64,000 bases of DNA from Pisaster brevispinus. Lineage: Eukaryota > Echinodermata > Asteroidea > Forcipulatida > Asteriidae. Under the pieces are notes generated by a model. It did no database searches, was not told the DNA's origin, and saw only the letters and a list, made by a program, of their open reading frames with translations. Of this stretch, positions 58,900 through 64,000 are shown in pieces (within the stretch, counting starts at the first letter, position 1; every line of letters starts with the position of its first letter). The stretch covers positions 16,400,742 through 16,464,741 of the forward strand of contig JAMKCF010000003.1 in NCBI GenBank assembly GCA_023634235.1, written 5' to 3'. A program made the translations under genes and the position numbers.

Positions 58900-59366
58900 A
58901 TTGGCCTTTACCGCGCTGGGAAAAAAAAATTCGCGGCCGGGGGCGCTCAACCTCGTCCCCATGGACACACCCTGGGGAAGAGGTTGACTCAGCGAGTCCT
59001 TCAAACTTGCGCGCGCATATTCCGGGTTTTTGAGATCCCAGCGGAATCTGAACAACTTGTACCCTATACTTTCTAGAGGCGAATGTTAACTTAAGAGAAC
59101 AACATTCATCCGCAAAGAGAGCTCGATAGAACAAGAAAACCTCACGAGTTTATTTTATGTTTAATTTTATGTGAACAAAGAAGAAAAGAACATTTTCCCC
59201 AACAATTTTATTTAAAATACTGATTTCAAGTGATTTTACAAAGATAATTCCTGGAGAAAAGCGGATTATATTTTCATTGTGTGAGAGACTCTTCCTGGGT
59301 CGGTTCAACGTCCGCTTTCGTTCAAAGGTAGGTCAAGTGAGGTCACATTTTCACATCACAACCAAC

Positions 59367-60391
59367 GTTGCCACTGCTTTGGAATTTTCCCAAGATCTTG
59401 GGAATTTCATACCCAGCTTGGGATCTTGGGAAAAAAACGAAAAAGAGGACAAAATCTTGGGAATTTTCGTTTAAGTGCCACAATAAATTGTTTAAGCATA
59501 TTTTTTACTAAAAAATTCTTTTCAAATGGGGCGCTCCATCCATACCACAAAGTAGCCGGGTCACTGGTGGTGGTGCGGGTAGTCGGCAACCTCGTTCCCA
59601 GGGGTGATCGATCTCGCCGCGCCATTTTTCCCAGCATGCCTTGCTCGATCATAACCCCCTGGAATTGGTTCATTAAAATGTGCTAGAATCTAGCACATTT
59701 TAATTATGCAGTGATCGATCCACTCCACGCGCCCGCTCAATACAGTAACACGCAAAAGAGGCATCAAGTCAAACAGCAACTGGTCCCCTGTCATTCTTCG
59801 GAGAACTTGTATGTCTACTAACTGTGTGCAGTTTTAGGGTAACCGTGTAAAAACATGATTCATTTGAAATGGAATCGCGTCAAAATACTTGTATTTTCAC
59901 ACGCGCGTACTAAGCGTTCTACAAGCGCCATACAAGCGCTCGAAGGTTTTTAACAAGCGTGCACGCAAAGTAGTCACCCCGTGGGAGCCAATCAGCGTTG
60001 TTTCTCAGTACATCCCTACCAGGGGTTAGTGACGAGAGGTATCGATACGGCGCGCTGCCCATGGTAGCGAGGCTGGGTAGTCGGTGATTGGTGCATGCCT
60101 GCTTATACAGTGCATTAAACACACACACGCATGGGAGCTAGACAATGTGTCTAGTTCCTTTCCCTTTTAGACCGCGGTCCTTTTAGCGTTGTAGCATACT
60201 CTTGAATTGACCGGCATCTGTCTATTTGTTTTGTTTGAGTTGACCGTTGCCTGTCATTAATTTAGTGTCAAGATCGTAGGCGGATCAAGCTACAAAATCC
60301 TGCAACTTTTGTATTGATTTGTGCATAGCTTGGGAAATCTTGGGAATTTTCAAGTGGTCATCTTGGGAATTTTTTTTTTCAGAGGGGCAAC
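59367..60391. mobile_element. Possible inverted-repeat element with TTCCCAAG/CTTGGGAA ends
   Basis: It begins GTTGCCACTGCTTTGGAATT TTCCCAAGATCTTGGGAA and ends CTTGGGAATTTT...GAGGGGCAAC. The complement of the end starts GTTGCCCCTCTG...TTCCCAAG. The arms are repetitive and imperfect, and no target-site duplication could be fixed. Confidence 0.45.
59673..59703. other. Perfect 31-nt palindrome
   Basis: TTAAAATGTGCTAGA and TCTAGCACATTTTAA are exact reverse complements of 15 bases around a single A. It could form a cruciform or a tight hairpin, or be a dyad binding site. Confidence 0.9.
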
Positions 60392-60506
60392 ACTGATCAC
60401 AACGACCAAACTCTACAAACTTTACAGTACACGATGGTTTCATGCTGTTGATTTATCTTTTTTCACACTCTTGACAACCACAGTTATTCTTTTCGAAACC
60501 CAGTGT

Positions 60507-60515
60507 ATGAACTAA
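60507..60515 (+). promoter_or_regulatory. Minimal upstream ORF (ATG AAC TAA)
   Basis: A two-codon upstream ORF ends two bases before the main ATG at 60518. If the leader includes it, ribosomes could terminate and reinitiate, lowering translation. Confidence 0.4.
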
Positions 60516-60517
60516 AA

Positions 60518-60707
60518 ATGGACGAGAAGCACTCTTCAGGTAGGAAATTATCCGGAGACAAGCAGAAGAAGTCGTCGAAGAAACGAAGAAAGGCCAAACA
60601 TAAAGACCGAGAAGGTGAACGGAAGCGGGTGCCTGGTAAACTTCTCACGCCAGGGTTCAAGTCCTCAAGCCCCGACGAAACGAACTCAGACAGTGCCCTC
60701 GATTTCG
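60518..60707 (+). CDS. First coding exon of a basic, probably nuclear protein
   Basis: ATG in good context (AAAATGG) starts MDEKHSSGRKLSGDKQKKSS, then KKRRKAKHKDREGERKRVPG and KLLTPGFKSSSPDETNSDSA. The exon ends TTTCG|GTAAGC, a strong donor, leaving one base. The lysine/arginine-rich block at about residues 17-37 is a clear candidate nuclear localisation signal, and the Ser/Pro/Asp-rich part that follows looks disordered. I do not recognise the family. Composition, start context, donor and exact phase match to the exon at 63010 make this one of the best-supported genes in the window. The upstream CpG-richer DNA (57.9-60.2 kb) is a plausible promoter zone. Confidence 0.65.
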
Positions 60708-61519
60708 GTAAGCATAATACTGGTTGCTTAAATTTTAAAGGTTTTTTTAACCAATGCATTCTTATTTTATTTTTATTTGTATTTATAAATCTTGACAACA
60801 TTTTAAAAGTATAAAAAAGGTGAAGAAGGGACTTTTCATTTATTAAAAAAATAAAATAAAATAAAATAATAAAAAGACCCCGATGCTTAATTACTTGACG
60901 TCTCGCGAGTCAAGTCTTGTTTTAATGATTTTTAAAAATGTTCGATACAATAACATTCAGTCAGCCATATTTGACATTTTGGATTTTTTTAAAAGTTAGA
61001 GAGGATAAGTTTTATGGAGACAATTTATCATAAGACTACAACACAAGTACAATTCCCCGAAAAAGAATCCCCCGAAAAGTATGTCAAAAAATAGTAGGCC
61101 TATAAATTGTTTTTATTGAATTTTGGTCATTCCCTCGTATGCAACCAATTGCGACAATTTGTAAATAAGTCACTTCGTACCAAAGTGTCTAGAACATGTA
61201 GTACTAGTACCGGAGTGATTTCATATACCCACGTTAACTTGTCATACAGACGATGGACAAGCAACAAAAAATTATCTTATTCTTGCAACAATTTTTTTCA
61301 ACGGAGGCCTTTCATTACACTTTACACAAAATACTAGACTTATTTATCTGTGTTAAAACTTTCTAAACAAGCTCAGACAGTGTCAGAGCCGAAAAAAAAA
61401 GTAAACTGTAAAATGTGTAAAACTGAGAATTCCTTTATATTTTAATTCCATAATGTCATGATGCCAACTAGTTTGTTACTTTATCAATTTTAAAGAGAAA
61501 TAGAATGTGGAAAAAGACG

Positions 61520-61730
61520 CCCCCCCCCCCCCCACTTAAAAGCAATGCCCCCCTGTGCTGCCTTCTGAGTGACTGTAAGGTTATGCCCAGCAGTTATCCA
61601 GTTGAGGGGCTCCTGTGGTCCTCTGGTGGTAGGTGGCGTGACCACAAACCATCTTTGATTGCACTACCTACCCTTATGGCAGTGATGGTGTCCCTCTTGG
61701 CTCTGTTGGAGACCTGAATCAGGGCCCTAC
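61520..61730. other. C-run and unassigned sequence beside the Penelope-like motif
   Basis: Poly-C at 61520-61533, followed by sequence whose - strand (61594-61785) is open for 63 codons with a charged NRAKRDTITAIRVGSAIKDG stretch. This could be part of the same retroelement remnant as the motif at 61803. Not recognised. Confidence 0.25.
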
Positions 61731-61802
61731 AATCATTCATATCCTCCATGCAAGGTTTCCAGCTGCAAGTTGATTCATTGTACAAATGTATGTTAAAATA
61801 TA

Positions 61803-61846
61803 GTCTCCTGACGATGACTAGAGCAAGCTAGTCGAAACGTTGAGAC
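61803..61846 (+). ncRNA. Hammerhead-ribozyme-like motif (Penelope-like element)
   Basis: The order is GTCTC, CTGACGA, T, GACTAG-AGCAAG-CTAGTC, GAAAC, GTT, GAGAC. GTCTC/GAGAC form stem I and GACTAG/CTAGTC stem II. CTGACGA and GAAA are the two conserved core boxes, and ACGT after GAA would be a minimal two-pair stem III, as reported for ribozymes in Penelope-like elements. One extra T between the first box and stem II is a departure from the standard core, so activity is uncertain. Confidence 0.45.
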
Positions 61847-62194
61847 CAAATAAGAACTCACTCCTTGGGAGTGAAGTTAATAACGAGAAGTCCCCTGGAT
61901 CCGATCCACTATTAAGCTAAAGTAGTAGTCCCGGCCGATTTCCTACCCTCCGCCCAGGGCTAGTAGCTGATAATAAGCTGACAGTTCTTTTCAGTACTAA
62001 GTAGTCTCCCGAAGTAGTCTCCCGATTTTCAAAATCTACTCCGCGGCAGTAGAATAAAAAGCAAGACCTAGTTCTCTAAGAACAAATCTACATACGTGTA
62101 GCTAGTAGATGGTAGTACCGCAAACCAAATATTGATACCTCACCATGCAAAGCCTCAAAAAGTAGTTACAAATATAGCTGTATAATGGGGACAA

Positions 62195-62612
62195 CAGGGC
62201 TCGAATTTGGGGGGAAAATACAGGGCTTGTACATGTACAATGTAGCTCAAAGTGTTTACTGGACCAGAAATATATTACAAGACCAGAATCAAGATGAGAA
62301 ACCTTCCTGATACAGTTTAAACATGCATTTAATTGCTTCTATTTGAACAAGCATAATGACATGTTAGAGAAGATTTTTTATCTCATTTGTCTTTATATTA
62401 AGTATTTTTCATTACTTAATTGAAAAGTATTAGACTTGAAGTCAACATTTGAACATAATTTGCATTCTGTTCAAGACTGTTCATAGTGATGTACAAGTAT
62501 TGTTATTGAAGTGAAAAACACAAGACCACCGGGCTTGTCTGGTCATGAGTACTGGCCCGAAGCTAGAATCACTGGCCTCGGGCTTGTGGTCCAGTGTAAA
62601 ATTTGAGCACTG
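62195..62612. mobile_element. Non-autonomous hAT-like MITE, copy 2 (418 bp)
   Basis: It starts CAGGGCTCGAATTT and ends AAATTTGAGCACTG, flanked by GACAA (62190-62194 and 62613-62617), a perfect 5-bp duplication. Colinear with the copy at 9992-10434: GTTTACTGGACCAGAA, AGTCAACATTTGAACA and CTGGCCTCGGGC are shared. Confidence 0.85.
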
Positions 62613-63009
62613 GACAATCTGCAGTCATTACCGTTGTACATAGGGAATACGATTCTCATGATCACCACTGAGATGCAGAAATTTTGAGTTTCAATCAGTT
62701 AAGGCAGGCCCGAGTTCTAGAGGGAAAAAGGGTCATTTTGTGAATCTTATTTACCAATATGTGTGATACACGTGTACGTGAGTCTTGTTTTGGGTTTTCC
62801 CTTAGATCGATGTGTTTTAAAGCAATGAACACTCAGCATTTTCTGAGACCTTCAGAAAAAAAGAAAACAAAATTATTTGGGTGGATTTTGGAACCCACAA
62901 CCCCAGCACTCCTGAGGAATGAATGCCCCCCGTTGTACAAAGATTCCTCAATTAAAACTCATTTGTGAAGCCAACCTGTTGACCACAGTTTAATTTTTGT
63001 TTGGTTCAG

Positions 63010-63074
63010 ACTCCGATCCTGCTTTTCCACTGCCTCACTCGGAGTCAGACTATCCTCAACTCGGGAAAGGTTGA
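63010..63074 (+). CDS. Second exon of the basic-protein gene
   Basis: After TTTGGTTCAG two bases (AC) complete GAC with the G left at 60707. The frame then reads SDPAFPLPHSESDYPQLGK. It either stops at TGA 63072-63074, giving an 84-residue protein, or is spliced at AAAG|GTTGAT (63069), a weak donor. The sequence continues the Ser/Asp/Pro-rich style of exon 1. A premature end seems less likely than further exons beyond the window. Confidence 0.55.
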
Positions 63075-64000
63075 TTAATCAGCTCAGCTCACAACCACCA
63101 AACCATTAATTTCTCTTTCAATGGTTTAGTGTGAGCTCACTCTTTATGTCCAGAGTACAATACTTCATGTTTTTCATGACAGTAAGCCACAAAATGTGCA
63201 GTAAATGTCAGTGCATGTACACACATGTAAGTAGCACGATGTTCTGATAAACATTTGCTTGAATGATTGCAGTCAAAGTGGAAATTGATAGCTGTGATAC
63301 AGTTGCTCACTGTTGAACAGGGTTTATGATAATTCTGGACAAAGCCGTTTTGTTTGACAGATGAGTTTATTTTTATTGGACTATAATTTAGTTTTTTGTT
63401 TAATTCTTTGTGTTACTGATTTGCGTTCACTGTACATAAAGGGTAAAAAGCAAATAATATGAAATTTGGTTATAAACTTTCCCCAATAAAGCATGGTACA
63501 CACGAACATAAAGAAATGATGGCAGTGCGTGACCTGCCTATTGATGTGTACACTGGTACCGCAGACTGCCACAATGTACCATGTACACTGTACATGTATC
63601 TTCCAGTGAATGTGTTTCTTCCTCCATGGTCTCCTGTGGATTTTTGTGGAACAGCCTAGTTGGGCAGAAGGCAGGAGAGTATACGGGTAGTACATTTGTA
63701 CATGTACTGTACGTAATAGCGCTGTATGATTCTACAGGTAGTCAAAATTGAAGTCCACAATAGGCAGTGGAAGACTCAGACGTGTTTGAGCACTTTCGGG
63801 GCATAATGTGGCAAGGCCTTGAACTGTACAGGGGGGCACAGAGGTCACGGCCTCTGTTGACCCTGGTCTCGACCTTGTTGTGCCTTCAAAGGTTTCCTCT
63901 AGACTTTAAGTTTGTTCAATGGAAGTCCCCTTTGCAAAATGAAAATGGCCTTGCCCTCTCAAAGATGAAATTCCAGGCCAGCCACAACAAACTTTGCATT
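63075..64000. other. Non-coding end of the window
   Basis: No exon is supported. Several GTACATGTAC-type palindromic segments lie between 63570 and 63715. Confidence 0.45.

Larger units (their letters stand above)
57984..58933. repeat. Inverted-repeat structure, ~64-bp arms, ~820-bp spacer
   Basis: The left arm (57984-58047) GAATTTTTTTTTTCCCAGCG, CGGTAAAGGCCAAGATTTGC, ATACCTCGCTCCCATTGGCT is the near-exact reverse complement of the right arm (58869-58933). The arms differ by only a few bases. No terminal duplication is evident. Confidence 0.85.
60708..63009 (+). other. Intron containing repeats
   Basis: GTAAGC at the start and TTTGTTTGGTTCAG at the end. It holds a C-run (61520-61533), the hammerhead-like motif at 61803 and the MITE at 62195. 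Confidence 0.55.

Overview
This is a 64 kb piece of a eukaryotic, intron-rich and repeat-rich nuclear genome, most likely from a marine deuterostome invertebrate, with an echinoderm as my best guess. The reasons are: short coding exons flanked by GT/AG splice sites, no prokaryote-style gene density, tRNA-derived SINE remnants, hAT-like MITEs, LINE fragments and long satellite DNA. The echinoderm assignment is inference from the general look of the repeats and is not proven. Most long open frames here are by-products of repeats.

Left part (1-18 kb). Two exons on the + strand (621-848, 1803-1975) encode the C-terminal I/LWEQ (THATCH) actin-binding region of a HIP1/HIP1R (Sla2-type) clathrin-adaptor protein. 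The first carries a net frameshift against its own splice phases. The last exon is uncertain: phase-compatible candidates lie at 4034 and 10633. Then follow a diverged TC-rich minisatellite field (5.26-7.4 kb), a possible symmetric exon at 7757-7891, a 443-bp MITE with perfect target-site duplication, a SINE remnant, a broken coding remnant on the - strand (14.84-15.22 kb), and a probable start exon at 17483 that lies at the edge of a 256-bp tandem duplication copying its 3' part.

Middle (18-30 kb). A 3.1 kb element with long inverted arms (about 19.47-22.56 kb) holds tandem copies of a MITE-like unit and a dead LINE reverse-transcriptase fragment. Four copies of an approximately 200-bp repeat lie at 24.07-24.84 kb, with a fifth, inverted copy at 18.34 kb. 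Two exons at 25244-25496 and 26350-26440 look like the 3' end of an unrecognised + strand gene, again with an internal frame break. A long TTTA-rich tract, three 23-bp CTCF-like repeats and a tRNA-like sequence follow. On the - strand, a Cys-rich terminal exon (28646-28791) and a triplicated exon-like module (29.94, 32.14, 33.14 kb) suggest the 3' portion of a - strand transcription unit.

Satellite (about 30.93-57.07 kb). About 26 kb is a 78-bp satellite with one GGATCC (BamHI) site in most units. It is diverged and interrupted on the left and homogenised into higher-order repeats of 1.18, 2.12, 1.41, about 3.2 and 4.18 kb further right. Because 78 = 3 x 26, both strands show spurious 26-residue periodic ORFs.

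Right part (57-64 kb). A CpG-richer block looks like a divergent promoter zone. A consensus donor on the - strand at 57838 points back into the satellite. A + strand start exon (60518-60707) for a very basic protein joins in phase to an exon at 63010. The block also holds an 0.95 kb inverted-repeat structure with octamer and CCAAT motifs, a perfect 31-nt palindrome, a hammerhead-like motif typical of Penelope-like elements, and a second copy of the 9992 MITE.
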